Shown in pieces: positions 18,197-29,209 of a stretch of 43,173 nucleotides of DNA. Location: positions 1-43,173 of the forward strand of contig JANXWV010000091.1 of NCBI GenBank assembly GCA_025350965.1, read 5' to 3'. The notes beneath the pieces are model-generated. The model worked only from the letters and a program-made list of their open reading frames with translations. It was not told where the DNA came from and did no database searches. This stretch comes from Rhizobacter sp. (GTDB lineage Bacteria; Pseudomonadota; Gammaproteobacteria; Burkholderiales; Burkholderiaceae_C). Position 1 is the stretch's first letter; every line of letters starts with the position of its first letter. Position numbers and translations under genes: made by a program.

Positions 18197-20941
18197 ATGT
18201 TCAAACGAAGCCAAGTCTGTTCAGCGGTGGTGGTCGCTTTCGGCGGAGTGCTCGCCATGTCGGCAGCACCTTCCTTCGGCCAAACCCAGCTCGAGCGTGT
18301 CGAGATCACGGGCTCGTCGATCAAGCGGGTCGACACGGAAACCGCGCTGCCGGTGACCGTGATCAAGCGCGCCGAGATCGAACGAATCGGCGCCGCAACC
18401 GTTGAAGATTTGCTGAGCAAGATTTCTTCGTCGAACGGTGGCGGCTACAACACGGGCCTGGCGCTGGGCGATGCCGGCCGCCCCGGTTTCGCTGGTGTGT
18501 CCATGCGTGCGCTCGGCGCCAACAACACCCTCGTGCTGATGAACGGCCGCCGCCTGGCGGTTTATGCGTTTGACGGCGGCGCAGTCAACCTGAACGACAT
18601 CCCGCTCGCGGCTGTCGACCGGATCGAAATCCTGCGCGACGGCGCCTCGGCCCTGTACGGCACCGACGCCATTGCGGGCGTGATCAACCTGATCACCAAG
18701 AAAGAATTCCGTGGCCTGGAAGCGGCCGTCAGCGGCTCGAAGCCTACCCAAAGCGGCGGCGCAGGCGAGCAGAGCGTTACTGCCACGATCGGCATGGGCA
18801 CCCTGAGCGCCGACAAGTGGAGCGTCATGCTCAACCTCGGCCACGTGGACGTCGACTCCCTGAAGGCGAAGGACCGGAGCTTCGCGTCGACCGCGTATCG
18901 CCCTGACCTCGGCATCAACCGCCTCAGCTCGAATGCCTTCCCTGCCAACATTGCGACGCCGGCACTGGTCAACCCGACCGCGAACTTCTACAACGGCGGT
19001 GCCGGCTGCGCGCCCCCGACCAGCTTCGGCACCAGTGCCACCGACAAGCGTTGCCGCTTCGACTACGCGTCGGTGATCGATATTTTCCCCAAGTCCAAGC
19101 GCGACAACCTGTTCCTGAAGGGCGTTGCCGACATCGGCCCGTTCGAACTGGGCGCCGAGTACATGTTGACGAAGAACAAGTACAAGTTCGTCATCTCGCC
19201 GACGCCGGCTTCGGAGGCCACCACGTTCAACGGTGACCCGGTCCAGTTGTCCAAGAACAGCCCGTTCTACCCGACTGCCTTCATCGCTGCGAACTTCCCG
19301 GCGCTGGTCGGCACCGACCTGAACCTCTACTGGCGCAGTACCGACGCGGGCCCGCGAACCAACGAAGTTGCGACCTCGCAAGACCGTTTGCTGTTCACGC
19401 TGGACGGTACCTTCGGCAAGTGGGACACCGGCCTTGCCGTGATGCGGTCCACCAGCAAGGCGACCGAGCGCTACACCGATGGCTACCTGTACGAGCACAA
19501 GCTGCTCGGCACGGGCAACCTGTTGCCCGACGATGCGGGTTACAGCGCAGCGGTGCAGCCGATCAACATTGCCATCAACCCGTTCGGCCCGAACGATGCG
19601 GCCGGTTTGGCCGCCATCAATTCCGCCAAGGTCATCGCCGACACGCGCATCTCGAAGAGCACACGCACTGCGGTCGACGGCAAGGTCTCGACGGCCGACC
19701 TGTTCTCGATGCCCGCCGGCAGCGCCGGCCTGGCGGTCGGTTTCGAGAGCCGCCGCGAAGCCTTCTTCGACAACCCGCTGCCGATCCTGAACAGTGGCGA
19801 CATCATCGGTGGCGCGGGCTCGCAATTGCCGGTCGAGGCTTCGCGCACGGTGCAAGCCGTGTTCACCGAATTCAGCCTGCCGATCACGAAGGACATTGAA
19901 GGCACGTTGTCCGCCCGCTACGACAAGTACAGCGACTTCGGCAACACCTTCAACCCGAAGGGCGCTCTGCGCTGGAAGCTGTCGCCCAGCTTCCTGGTGC
20001 GCGGCTCGGTCGGCACCGGCTTCCGCGCCCCAACCCTGCCGGACCTGTTCCAGCCGCTGCAAAAGGGCAACACGAACGGAACGTTCGATGACCCGCTGTA
20101 CGATTCTGCCGTGGGGTGCGCAACGACCTTCGATGGCCGATATTGCAACGCTCAGCTCACGAAGAAGAGCGGCGGCAACCCGAACGTCAAGCCGGAGAAG
20201 TCGAACCAGTATTCCTTGGGCATGGTCCTCGACCTGGCCAAGGACTTCTCGGTCACGATGGACTACTTCAGCGTTACGCAGAAGGGCTTGATCGGCATCG
20301 TGGACGCCGACACGAAGTTGCAGGACTACATCGACAACTTCAACGCCGGCACGCAGACCAGCACCTCGAAATACGCTGGTGACGTGTTCACGAAGGTTGA
20401 CACCGCCGGCCACAAGGTCGTTGACTACATCCTCGAGAACTTCGCGAACCTGGGCGACCAGAAGACGAAGGGCATCGACGTGTCGGTCAAGTACCGCATG
20501 CCCGGCACCTCGTTCGGCAACTTCGGCGTCAACTGGGACGGGACCTACCTGATCTCGCAGCGTCAGAAAGACCCGAACACCGGCCAATGGACCAACCTGG
20601 TCGGCGAGTACCAGCTCTTCGGTGGCACCCTCCGCTTCCGTCACCGCACTGAGTTCCTGTGGAACGTCACCGGCTGGGAAGCCAGTGCCGCGTACAACTG
20701 GCAGTCGCACTACGATGACGCCTCGGGCGGTCGCACCGTCGGGGTGTACGAAACGGTCGATTTGGGTGTGGCCTACACAGGTATCAAAAACCTGAGCATT
20801 TCGGCGAAGGTCAAGAACGTGCTGGACAAGAACCCGCCAAGCTCGAACCAGAACAGCTACTTCTCGGTCGGTTTCGACCCCGCGAACTCTGACCCACGTG
20901 GCCGCACCATCGTGCTGGGCGCGCAGTACAAGTTCTTCTGA
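18197..20941 (+). CDS. TonB-dependent outer membrane receptor
   Basis: 914-residue outer membrane beta-barrel receptor for active uptake of a large or scarce solute. A signal peptide (about residues 1-29, ending SFGQ) precedes a TonB-box-like LERVEITGSSIKR. The plug domain follows, with RALGANNTLVLMNGRRLAVY and EILRDGASALYGTDAIAGVI. The rest is a long barrel with the usual alternating strands, ending in a C-terminal Phe (GAQYKFF). The substrate is unknown; this plug style is widespread in receptors for non-siderophore nutrients. A strong terminator follows, then tonB-exbB-exbD-exbD, so the locus carries its own energiser. Confidence 0.93.
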   Translation: MFKRSQVCSAVVVAFGGVLAMSAAPSFGQTQLERVEITGSSIKRVDTETALPVTVIKRAEIERIGAATVEDLLSKISSSNGGGYNTGLALGDAGRPGFAGVSMRALGANNTLVLMNGRRLAVYAFDGGAVNLNDIPLAAVDRIEILRDGASALYGTDAIAGVINLITKKEFRGLEAAVSGSKPTQSGGAGEQSVTATIGMGTLSADKWSVMLNLGHVDVDSLKAKDRSFASTAYRPDLGINRLSSNAFPANIATPALVNPTANFYNGGAGCAPPTSFGTSATDKRCRFDYASVIDIFPKSKRDNLFLKGVADIGPFELGAEYMLTKNKYKFVISPTPASEATTFNGDPVQLSKNSPFYPTAFIAANFPALVGTDLNLYWRSTDAGPRTNEVATSQDRLLFTLDGTFGKWDTGLAVMRSTSKATERYTDGYLYEHKLLGTGNLLPDDAGYSAAVQPINIAINPFGPNDAAGLAAINSAKVIADTRISKSTRTAVDGKVSTADLFSMPAGSAGLAVGFESRREAFFDNPLPILNSGDIIGGAGSQLPVEASRTVQAVFTEFSLPITKDIEGTLSARYDKYSDFGNTFNPKGALRWKLSPSFLVRGSVGTGFRAPTLPDLFQPLQKGNTNGTFDDPLYDSAVGCATTFDGRYCNAQLTKKSGGNPNVKPEKSNQYSLGMVLDLAKDFSVTMDYFSVTQKGLIGIVDADTKLQDYIDNFNAGTQTSTSKYAGDVFTKVDTAGHKVVDYILENFANLGDQKTKGIDVSVKYRMPGTSFGNFGVNWDGTYLISQRQKDPNTGQWTNLVGEYQLFGGTLRFRHRTEFLWNVTGWEASAAYNWQSHYDDASGGRTVGVYETVDLGVAYTGIKNLSISAKVKNVLDKNPPSSNQNSYFSVGFDPANSDPRGRTIVLGAQYKFF

Positions 20942-20969
20942 TCCGCTATTCGCAAGCGACTCTGATGTG

Positions 20970-20999
20970 ATGGCCGCCGACCGCTGGGTCGGCGGCCAT
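20970..20999 (+). terminator. Strong terminator after the TonB-dependent receptor gene
   Basis: GGCCGCCGACC (20972-20982) and GGTCGGCGGCC (20987-20997) pair perfectly around a GCTG loop, extended by two A-T pairs to 13 bp. ATTTCATT follows. This should separate most receptor transcription from the tonB cluster. Confidence 0.85.
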
Positions 21000-21256
21000 T
21001 TCATTGGGCACGGCGATTGTTCGCGATGCGGTCTTTCGACAATCTGGTGTCGGCGTGCATCGCCGAATTCTCGTTGCTTGATTGTCCCCAACCATTGGGC
21101 AAGCCCCCGGGAAGGCGCCGACGTGCGCATGGCTAGAATGCGGGCCTTGCACGAAGGCCTGCAACTCCAGATGACGCAGCCTTCCGGGTCACGAGCCCGA
21201 CCCTGCATCGATTCGCTGTTGACAGCCCTGTGCTCACCCTCTGGAGATCCCAGACC

Positions 21257-21904
21257 ATGAATTTTTCGAAACGACAAGCGGACCCGCGCCGGCACCTGGT
21301 CGGCTTCACGCTTGTCATCCTGTTCCACGCGCTGGTCATCTATGCGCTGGTCACCGGTCTCGCCAAGAAGGTCGTCGAAGTGATTCGTGCACCCATCGAG
21401 ACCAAGGTGATCGAAGAGATCAAGAAGCCGCCGCCGCCGCCCGAGATCGTGGTGCCGCCGCCGCCGAAGATGGACGCGCCGCCGCCGCCGTTCATTCCCC
21501 CGCCCGAGGTGCAGTTGGCCACGCCGCCGCCGCCTCAGCCCACCATCACTGCCACCACGCCCACGCCGCCGCCGGCTCAGGTGACGATCGCGCCGGTGGC
21601 ACCCGTGCCACCGGCGCCAGTCGCGCCACCGGCACCGAAGCCAGGGCCGGTGTCGATTGGCACCGTTTGTCAGCAGCAAGTTCAGCCGATCCTCCCGCGC
21701 AAGGCTGTCGTAGAAAACCTGAGCGGGTCAGTTCGTGCGCGGATAACGATCAAAGGTGGCAAGGTCATCAAGGTCGACATCCTTTCTTCGCAGCCTCGCG
21801 GCGTGTTCGACGCTGCCGTACGAAGCGCCATGTCTCAGTACGGCTGTCAGTCCGGAGACGACGAAGTCACGGCAGAGCAGACATTCGATTTCAAGGTCGA
21901 GTAG
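21257..21904 (+). CDS. tonB: Energy transducer TonB
   Basis: 215-residue TonB. One N-terminal membrane helix (about residues 17-37, HLVGFTLVILFHALVIYALV) anchors it in the inner membrane. It is followed by a very proline-rich spacer that crosses the periplasm (repeated PPPPP and P-V/A-P units, about 50-135). A C-terminal TonB fold follows, with SGSVRARITIKGGKVIKVDI and a cysteine pair (Cys about 140 and 201). The ATG at 21257 is preceded by CTGGAG. It leads the energiser cluster and most likely serves the receptor encoded just upstream. Confidence 0.92.
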   Translation: MNFSKRQADPRRHLVGFTLVILFHALVIYALVTGLAKKVVEVIRAPIETKVIEEIKKPPPPPEIVVPPPPKMDAPPPPFIPPPEVQLATPPPPQPTITATTPTPPPAQVTIAPVAPVPPAPVAPPAPKPGPVSIGTVCQQQVQPILPRKAVVENLSGSVRARITIKGGKVIKVDILSSQPRGVFDAAVRSAMSQYGCQSGDDEVTAEQTFDFKVE

Positions 21905-21997
21905 AGGCTTCTTGCCGCTCGTGCGGAAAGCGTCGCGCCGCACCGTTCCCTAACAGACTTGCTCGCAAATCAGTATTCACAGTCAGGAGTTCCAGCA

Positions 21998-22873
21998 ATG
22001 ACCAGCCCCACTTTGATCAATCGATCGCACTCGATCCTTGCCGCGTTCACCCTCGCAGCAGGTTTCCTGGCCGCGCCCCAATGGGCTGCCGCCCAGGCTT
22101 CTGCCGCGTCTGCGGCAACAACCGCCGCCCCTGCGGTGCAAGCGGCCCCTGTGCCGGCTGCTGTTGCCCCGGTGGCCGAAGCCACGACGACCAAAGAAAC
22201 CGTCGACAACCCCTACGGCCTGAGTGCCCTGTGGAACCAGGGCGACTTCGTGGCCCGGGGCACGCTGATGATCCTGGTGATCATGAGCATGGGCAGCTGG
22301 TACATCCTGATCACCAAGCTCTACGAGAGCTTCAAGATCGGCGGCGAAGCAAAGCAGATGCGCAAGGGCTTCTTCAAGGCCACCTCGCTGAACGACGCGG
22401 TCAAGACGCTGAAGAACGGCAGTGCGTTCCGCTTCATCGCCGAGTCGGGCATCCAGGCCGGTGATCACCACGAAGGTGCGCTGACCGAGCACATCGACCT
22501 CAATACCTGGGTCACGAGCAGCGTGCAACGCAGCATCGACGATGTGCAGAGCCGCCTGCAAGACGGCCTGGCGGTGCTCGCCACGGTGGGCTCGACGGCG
22601 CCGTTCGTGGGCCTGTTCGGCACGGTCTGGGGCATCTACCACGCGCTGACGGCCATCGGCATTGCCGGCCAGGCGTCGATCGACAAGGTGGCGGGCCCGG
22701 TGGGCGAGGCGCTCATCATGACGGCCATCGGCCTGGCGGTCGCGGTGCCGGCAGTGCTCGGCTACAACTGGCTGGTGCGTCGCAACAAGGTCAACATGGA
22801 ATCGGTGCGCAACTTCGGCGCCGACCTGCACGGCGTGTTGATGGGTGCGAAGCTCAAAACGGTGAGCCGCTGA
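21998..22873 (+). CDS. exbB: MotA/TolQ/ExbB proton channel protein with signal-like N-terminus
   Basis: 291-residue ExbB, the stator that feeds proton-motive force into TonB. The N-terminal 45 residues look like a cleavable signal (FTLAAGFLAAPQWAAAQA), followed by an Ala/Pro/Val-rich linker as in the longer class of ExbB. Three membrane helices follow; the conserved channel part is TVGSTAPFVGLFGTVWGIYH and GEALIMTAIGLAVAVPAVLG. The ATG at 21998 is chosen for the CAGGAG site 9 nt before it. The exbD genes follow at short spacing. Confidence 0.92.
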   Translation: MTSPTLINRSHSILAAFTLAAGFLAAPQWAAAQASAASAATTAAPAVQAAPVPAAVAPVAEATTTKETVDNPYGLSALWNQGDFVARGTLMILVIMSMGSWYILITKLYESFKIGGEAKQMRKGFFKATSLNDAVKTLKNGSAFRFIAESGIQAGDHHEGALTEHIDLNTWVTSSVQRSIDDVQSRLQDGLAVLATVGSTAPFVGLFGTVWGIYHALTAIGIAGQASIDKVAGPVGEALIMTAIGLAVAVPAVLGYNWLVRRNKVNMESVRNFGADLHGVLMGAKLKTVSR

Positions 22874-22895
22874 TCAGCGGCTGCGGAGACCTGCC

Positions 22896-23321
22896 ATGGG
22901 AATGAACGTAGGTTCGGGAGGCGACGAAGACGAAGTCGTCTCGTCGATCAACACCACGCCATTGGTCGATGTGATGCTGGTGCTGCTCATCATCTTCCTG
23001 ATCACGATTCCCGTGGTCACGCAGACGGTGGCCGTCAACTTGCCGAAAGAAACCAACATCGCGCGGCAGACGAAGCCCGAGAACATCGAGATCTCGGTCA
23101 ACAAAGACGGCGACGTGTTCTGGAATACCCAACTCGTGCCCGACAGCGACGCACTGCTCGCGCGCCTGAAGAAGGTTGCGGTGATGACGCCGCAGCCCGA
23201 GGTGCACATCCGGGGTGACGAGAAGGCGCGCTATGAATCGGTCGGCCGCGTGATCTTTGCGTGCCAGCGCGCGTCGATCCTGAAGATCAGCTTCGTCACC
23301 GAACCGCCCGCGAAGGGCTGA
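22896..23321 (+). CDS. exbD: Biopolymer transport protein ExbD (first copy)
   Basis: 141-residue ExbD with a short cytoplasmic N-terminus, a single membrane helix (about 22-43) and a periplasmic domain. The conserved INTTPLVDVMLVLLIIFLI contains the membrane Asp that carries protons in the ExbB-ExbD channel. It lies 22 nt after exbB and 10 nt before a second, divergent exbD; both share the unusual start MGMN. Confidence 0.92.
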   Translation: MGMNVGSGGDEDEVVSSINTTPLVDVMLVLLIIFLITIPVVTQTVAVNLPKETNIARQTKPENIEISVNKDGDVFWNTQLVPDSDALLARLKKVAVMTPQPEVHIRGDEKARYESVGRVIFACQRASILKISFVTEPPAKG

Positions 23322-23331
23322 AGGGAACACG

Positions 23332-23760
23332 ATGGGAATGAACCTAGGCTCCGGCAGCGGCGGCGACCCCGAAGTGATGATGGACATCAACACCACGCCG
23401 CTCATCGACGTGATGCTGGTGCTCATCATCATGCTGATCATCACGATCCCGGTGCAGTTGCACACGGTGAACCTGAACATGCCTGCGGGCAACCCGCCGC
23501 CGCCCACGAAGGATCCGGTGGTCGTGACCATCGACATCGACTTCGACGGCACGATTCTCTGGAACGGCGAGACCATGCCCACGCGCGAGGCGCTGCAAGG
23601 CAAGCTGCGTGAGGCAGCGGCCGTGCCCGACCAGCCGGAAGTGCATGTGCGCCCGAACAAGCTCGTCGAATACAAGTACGTGGCCGAGGTGCTCGCCGAG
23701 TCGCAACGGCTTGGCGTGACCAAGCTCGGCATGGTTGGCAATGAACAGTTCGTCAAGTGA
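23332..23760 (+). CDS. exbD: Biopolymer transport protein ExbD (second copy)
   Basis: 142-residue second ExbD with INTTPLIDVMLVLIIMLIIT and the same conserved Asp. It differs from the first copy over most of the periplasmic domain, so the channel may contain a heteromeric ExbD pair. Tandem exbD genes with one exbB are known in Xanthomonas-type TonB clusters, where the second exbD has a specialised role; whether that holds here is not known. Confidence 0.92.
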   Translation: MGMNLGSGSGGDPEVMMDINTTPLIDVMLVLIIMLIITIPVQLHTVNLNMPAGNPPPPTKDPVVVTIDIDFDGTILWNGETMPTREALQGKLREAAAVPDQPEVHVRPNKLVEYKYVAEVLAESQRLGVTKLGMVGNEQFVK

Positions 23761-23806
23761 TGCCGATGCGGCGCTTTGGCGATGTGACGGTGGTGAACCC
23801 GAGCCC

Positions 23807-25042
23807 ATGAGAACGACTTCCAAAACGCAGTGCAGTCTGGCGGCCGCGCTTGCCTTGTGCCTTTGCATCTGGGGCGGCCAGGCCCACGCCCAGGGTGGCC
23901 TGCGGCCCGAGGTGGGCAAGCCCTTGCAGCAAGCCCAGGAGCTGATCCGCGGCGGCAAGTACAAAGAGGCGCTGGGGAAGGTCCGCGAGGCAGACGCCGT
24001 GGCTGGCAAGAGCGGCAACGAGAGCCTGATGATCGAGCGCATGCGCATCGCGGCGGCCTCGGGTGCCGGCGATGTGGACACGGCCGCACGCGCGTTCGAA
24101 GCGATCAGCGCGTCGGGTGGCGTGCCTGCTGCCGACAAGATCCGAATGGTCGAATCCGTCGCCGGCGGCTACTACCGCGCCAAGGAATACGCGAAGGCGA
24201 TGCAGTGGTACCAGCGCTACTTCAAGGAGGGCGGCACGAGCAGCGCCAACCGCACGCTGATGATTCAGACGCAGTACCTGTCGGGCGATTTCGCCGGCGC
24301 GTCGAAGGAACTGATGGCCGAGATCCAGGCGGCCGAGCGCAACGGTGTCACGCCGGCGGAAGACCGCATCAACCTGCTGATGAACGCGGCGGTACGCCAG
24401 AAAGACATCGCCGGTGAAACGTTCGCGCTCGAGCGGCTCGTCAGCTACTACCCGAAGAAGGAATACTGGGTCGCGCTGCTGAGCCGCATGCAACGCAAGC
24501 CCAACTTCTCGGACCGCCTCACGCTCGACACCTATCGCCTGTCACTTGCCACGGGCAGCATGGTGGCAGCGAACGACTTCTCCGAGATGACCCAACTCGC
24601 ACTGCAAGCGGGTTCCACGGCAGAAGCGAAGCAGGTGCTTGACAAAGGCTTCGCGGCTGGCGCACTGGGTACTGGGCCGGAGGCGGCGCGGCACAAACGC
24701 CTGGGCGACCTCGTAGCCAAGAAGGTTGCCGAGGCACAGCAGGCGGCAGCCGAGGAAGAGAGGCAGGCGCTTGCCGCGAAGGACGGCAACGACCTTGTGG
24801 GCATTGGCATGAACCTGGTCTACGCGGGGCAGAAGCCGAAGGGCCTTCAGTTGATGCAGCAGGGCATTGCGAAGGGCGGCCTGAAGCGGCCTGAAGACGC
24901 GAAGCTACACCTCGCCATTGCGCAGATCATTGCAGGCGAAGGCGCCATGGCGCAGGCCACCCTCAAGACGGTGACAGGGGCAGACGGAACGGCTGATATG
25001 GCTCGCCTTTGGTCGCTGTACGCGCGCCGCGCGAAGGCCTAG
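23807..25042 (+). CDS. Secreted TPR-like repeat protein of the TonB cluster
   Basis: 411-residue exported protein with a signal peptide (about 1-28, ending GQAHAQ). The mature part is almost all alpha-helical with repeated A/G/Y/A spacing typical of tetratricopeptide-like repeats, for example LIRGGKYKEALGKVREADAV and YRAKEYAKAMQWYQRYFKEG. It begins 46 nt after exbD2. A helical repeat protein behind tonB-exbBDD suggests a periplasmic scaffold for the energiser or receptor; this is inference from position. The ATG at 23807 is preferred because the signal peptide starts there; an earlier in-frame ATG overlaps exbD2. Confidence 0.8.
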   Translation: MRTTSKTQCSLAAALALCLCIWGGQAHAQGGLRPEVGKPLQQAQELIRGGKYKEALGKVREADAVAGKSGNESLMIERMRIAAASGAGDVDTAARAFEAISASGGVPAADKIRMVESVAGGYYRAKEYAKAMQWYQRYFKEGGTSSANRTLMIQTQYLSGDFAGASKELMAEIQAAERNGVTPAEDRINLLMNAAVRQKDIAGETFALERLVSYYPKKEYWVALLSRMQRKPNFSDRLTLDTYRLSLATGSMVAANDFSEMTQLALQAGSTAEAKQVLDKGFAAGALGTGPEAARHKRLGDLVAKKVAEAQQAAAEEERQALAAKDGNDLVGIGMNLVYAGQKPKGLQLMQQGIAKGGLKRPEDAKLHLAIAQIIAGEGAMAQATLKTVTGADGTADMARLWSLYARRAKA

Positions 25043-25084
25043 AGCGAACAATGGAAGCGGGACCGCAGGGGCCACGCTGCTGGA

Positions 25085-25855
25085 TCACTTGGGCGCGAGC
25101 CGAATCGCCCCATCCAGGCGGATCACCTCGCCGTTGAGCATCTCGTTCGTGACGATCTGGTGCACCAGCTTGGCGTAGTCGGCGGGCGTGCCCAGGCGGC
25201 TGGGGAAAGGAACGCCTGCGGCCAGCGCGTCTTGCACGTCCTGAGGCATGCTGAACAGCATCGGGGTGCCGAAGATGCCCGGCGCGATCGTCATGTTGCG
25301 GATGCCATTGCGCGCCAGGTCGCGCGCAATCGGCAAGGTCATGCCGACAACGCCACCCTTCGACGCCGCATACGCCGCCTGCCCGATCTGCCCGTCGAAC
25401 GCGGCGACGCTGGCGGTGGATATCAGCACGCCGCGCTCGCCGGTGGCCTCGGGCGAGTTCTTGCTCATGGCCTGCGCAGCGAGGCGGATCATGTTGAAGC
25501 TGCCGACGAGGTTGACGCTGATCACCTTCGCGAACAAGGCCAACGCGTGAGCGCCCTCCTTGCCCACTGTCTTGGCAGCGGGGGCAATGCCTGCGCAATT
25601 GACCAGCCCCATCAACTTGCCCATCGACACGGCCTTGGCCACCACTGCTTCTCCGTCCGCTTCCTGGCTCACGTCGCACTTGACGAAGCAGGCCACCGCA
25701 GCGCCACCGAGTTCGGCGGCCAGCGCCTCGCCTTTGGCGGCTTGCAGGTCGGCAATCACCACCTGCGCGCCGTGCGCCGCGAGCATGCGAACCGTGCCTT
25801 CACCCAGGCCCGACGCGCCGCCGGTGACGATGAACACCTTGCCTGCTATCTCCAT
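25085..25855 (-). CDS. Short-chain dehydrogenase, 3-hydroxyacyl-CoA dehydrogenase type
   Basis: 256-residue classical SDR enzyme. The NAD-binding motif [10 protein letters not shown] (about 12-21), VNCAG in place of NNAG, and the catalytic Ser with YAASKGG (Tyr-x3-Lys) are all present. The overall pattern, including [19 protein letters not shown] and GIFGTPML, is close to type 2 3-hydroxyacyl-CoA dehydrogenase (HSD17B10-like), which oxidises L-3-hydroxyacyl-CoA in fatty acid or isoleucine breakdown. It lies 17 nt after adk and shares its orientation. It ends convergently with the TPR gene. Confidence 0.87.
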   Translation of the reverse strand: MEIAGKVFIVTGGASGLGEGTVRMLAAHGAQVVIADLQAAKGEALAAELGGAAVACFVKCDVSQEADGEAVVAKAVSMGKLMGLVNCAGIAPAAKTVGKEGAHALALFAKVISVNLVGSFNMIRLAAQAMSKNSPEATGERGVLISTASVAAFDGQIGQAAYAASKGGVVGMTLPIARDLARNGIRNMTIAPGIFGTPMLFSMPQDVQDALAAGVPFPSRLGTPADYAKLVHQIVTNEMLNGEVIRLDGAIRLAPK

Positions 25856-25872
25856 GGTCTGTTCCGTCCAGT

Positions 25873-27418
<1,546 letters not shown>

Positions 27419-27434
27419 GTCAAAACATGGCTCG

Positions 27435-27647
27435 TCAGGGTGTCGTCGCGGCAGGCTGCGGAGCCGCTGGTGCATCGAGCGAACGGGCTTCGCTTTCGAG
27501 CATCACCGGGATGCCGTCACGCACCGGGAAGGCCAGGCCGTCGGCGTGGCACACGAGTTCGGGCTGTTCCTGGATCGGCGGGCGCCGGTATTCGAGCGGT
27601 CCCTTGCAAAGCGGGCAGACAAGCAGGTCAAGCAGGCGCGTTTCCAT
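27435..27647 (-). CDS. Trm112-like small zinc-ribbon protein
   Basis: 70-residue protein of the Trm112/YcaR family. It starts [20 protein letters not shown] with the first CPLC pair, and later has [20 protein letters not shown]. The usual partner cysteine region is partly kept, with one CH motif. Members often sit between lpxK and kdsB, as here. Bacterial function is unclear. The start overlaps the lpxK 3' end by 20 nt. Confidence 0.87.
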   Translation of the reverse strand: METRLLDLLVCPLCKGPLEYRRPPIQEQPELVCHADGLAFPVRDGIPVMLESEARSLDAPAAPQPAATTP

Positions 27648-28725
27648 CGGCTTCTCCGGGGGCTGTGGCGGGAACGGTGACCGGCGCAGGAAGCAGCGCC
27701 AGCAGCGCAGCGTCGAAGGCCGCATCGGGACGGAAGTCTAGCGTCGCGACCCACACGCGCGTTGCACCCATCGCGGCCGGGGCCAGCTTGACGGCGTCTT
27801 TCTCGGTCACCACCACGTCGCGGGTGTCGGCGGGCCAGGGCAGGGCGGCGCCAGCGGGGTAGGCGTAGTGATCGGGCAGTGGCAGCGGTGTGATGCGCAG
27901 GCCCGCATCGCCCAGCATCGTGAAGAAACGCTGCGGATACGCCAGCCCGGCAGCAGCCACGACCGGCGCGCCGCTCGATTCGGCGAGCTTGCCGAGTGCC
28001 TCTTTCGATGCCGGCTCGCCGCGCCACCATGCTGCCAGCGGCACAACGCCAGACAACTGCCCGCGCGCCAACGTGCCGGGCAGCGGTGTGCTGGCTCTGG
28101 GGGCGTTGTAGAGCACCACGGTGCGCGGCGGCACGCGCAGCGGCAAGCGTTCGCGCAGCGGCCCCGCTGGCAGCAACCAGCCGTTGGCGGCGCCGCGCGC
28201 ATCGAACACCAGCACTTGCGCAGAACGCGCCAGCGCAAGGTGCTGCAGGCCGTCGTCACTGACGATGATGTCGACGGTCGGGTGGTGAGCCAGCAGCATG
28301 CGTCCGGCGGCGACACGGTCACGCCCGACGCAGACCGGCGCACCGGTGCGCAGGTGAAGCAGCAGCGGCTCGTCGCCGCACTGTTCCACCGGTGTTGCTG
28401 GTTGCACGAGCAAGCAGCCCGCCTCACGCCGCCCATGCCCGCGCGAGACCACGCCTGGAACAAAGCCGCGTGCACGAAGCAGCTGCACCACGGCGATCAC
28501 CGTCGGCGTCTTGCCCGCGCCGCCGGCCACCAAGTTGCCGACCACCACCACGGGCGCGGGCAACGTGGTGGCACGCAGCCAGCCGACACGGTAGAGCGTG
28601 CGGCGCAGCGCGGTCAGCGCACCGAACACGGCAGCCACTGGCCACATCGCGTGTGCCCCCAAGCCGCGGGTGAGCCAGGCGCGCTGCAGTGCGTCGGCCC
28701 AAGTCGTCGAAGCGCCTGCGCGCAC
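27628..28725 (-). CDS. lpxK: Tetraacyldisaccharide 4'-kinase
   Basis: 365-residue inner-membrane kinase that phosphorylates the 4' position of the lipid A disaccharide. It has the N-terminal amphipathic/hydrophobic helix (about residues 27-45), P-loop [27 protein letters not shown] and SDDGLQH, all typical of LpxK. The start is a GTG at 28725 without an obvious ribosome site, 23 nt behind exbD; an alternative start cannot be excluded. The C-terminal 25 residues are Pro/Ala-rich and overlap the next gene. Confidence 0.93.
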   Translation of the reverse strand: MRAGASTTWADALQRAWLTRGLGAHAMWPVAAVFGALTALRRTLYRVGWLRATTLPAPVVVVGNLVAGGAGKTPTVIAVVQLLRARGFVPGVVSRGHGRREAGCLLVQPATPVEQCGDEPLLLHLRTGAPVCVGRDRVAAGRMLLAHHPTVDIIVSDDGLQHLALARSAQVLVFDARGAANGWLLPAGPLRERLPLRVPPRTVVLYNAPRASTPLPGTLARGQLSGVVPLAAWWRGEPASKEALGKLAESSGAPVVAAAGLAYPQRFFTMLGDAGLRITPLPLPDHYAYPAGAALPWPADTRDVVVTEKDAVKLAPAAMGATRVWVATLDFRPDAAFDAALLALLPAPVTVPATAPGEADGNAPA

Positions 28726-28748
28726 AGAGCAAGGTGCAGCTGTGCGCC

Positions 28749-29177
28749 TCAGCGGGGTTCGCTGCCGGCGGAGGTTTGCGTCGCGAAGGTGAGCCGCGCG
28801 AGGCCGGCGCGCCGGGCGGCGTCCATCACGTTGATGACGCTTTGGTGCGCCGCAGTCGCGTCGGCAGAGACGATGACGATCATCTCGGTCGAGCCCGCTG
28901 CCGCCGCGGCCAGCTCGGCCGTCAGCAGCTCGACGCTGCGCCCCTCGACGGGTTTGCGGTTCACTGCATAGCGGCCATCGGCCGCAACCGCGACGATGAT
29001 CTCGTGCGGCCGGTCACGCGCCTTGTCGGCGTTGGCCACGGGCAGCGTGATCTGCAGCTCGGTGAACTTGGAATACGTGGTCGAGAGCATCAGGAAAATC
29101 AGCACCACGAGCAGCACGTCGATGAACGGGATCAGGTTGATCTCGGGTTCTTCGGGGCGCCGTTTGCGGAAGTTCAT
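28749..29177 (-). CDS. exbD: ExbD/TolR family biopolymer transport protein
   Basis: 142-residue ExbD/TolR protein with PEINLIPFIDVLLVVLIFLM: one membrane helix bearing the conserved Asp. It is distinct from the exbD pair at 22896-23760. It follows exbB by 32 nt and precedes lpxK, a gene order common in Burkholderiales. An ATG two codons upstream (29183) is an equal alternative; neither has a clear ribosome site. Confidence 0.9.
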   Translation of the reverse strand: MNFRKRRPEEPEINLIPFIDVLLVVLIFLMLSTTYSKFTELQITLPVANADKARDRPHEIIVAVAADGRYAVNRKPVEGRSVELLTAELAAAAAGSTEMIVIVSADATAAHQSVINVMDAARRAGLARLTFATQTSAGSEPR

Positions 29178-29209
29178 CGCCATGGGGTCGATTGTGCGGA
29201 TCAACCAGT

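Noticed and set aside
17820-18356. Open frames on both strands in the gap before the TonB receptor
   Set aside because: They run into the receptor gene or lack ribosome sites, and the products have no recognisable features.
18221-21679. 1152-codon minus-strand frame opposite the TonB receptor and tonB
   Set aside because: Same codon-bias shadow effect; the plus-strand genes have signal peptide, plug and barrel motifs, and the shadow has none.
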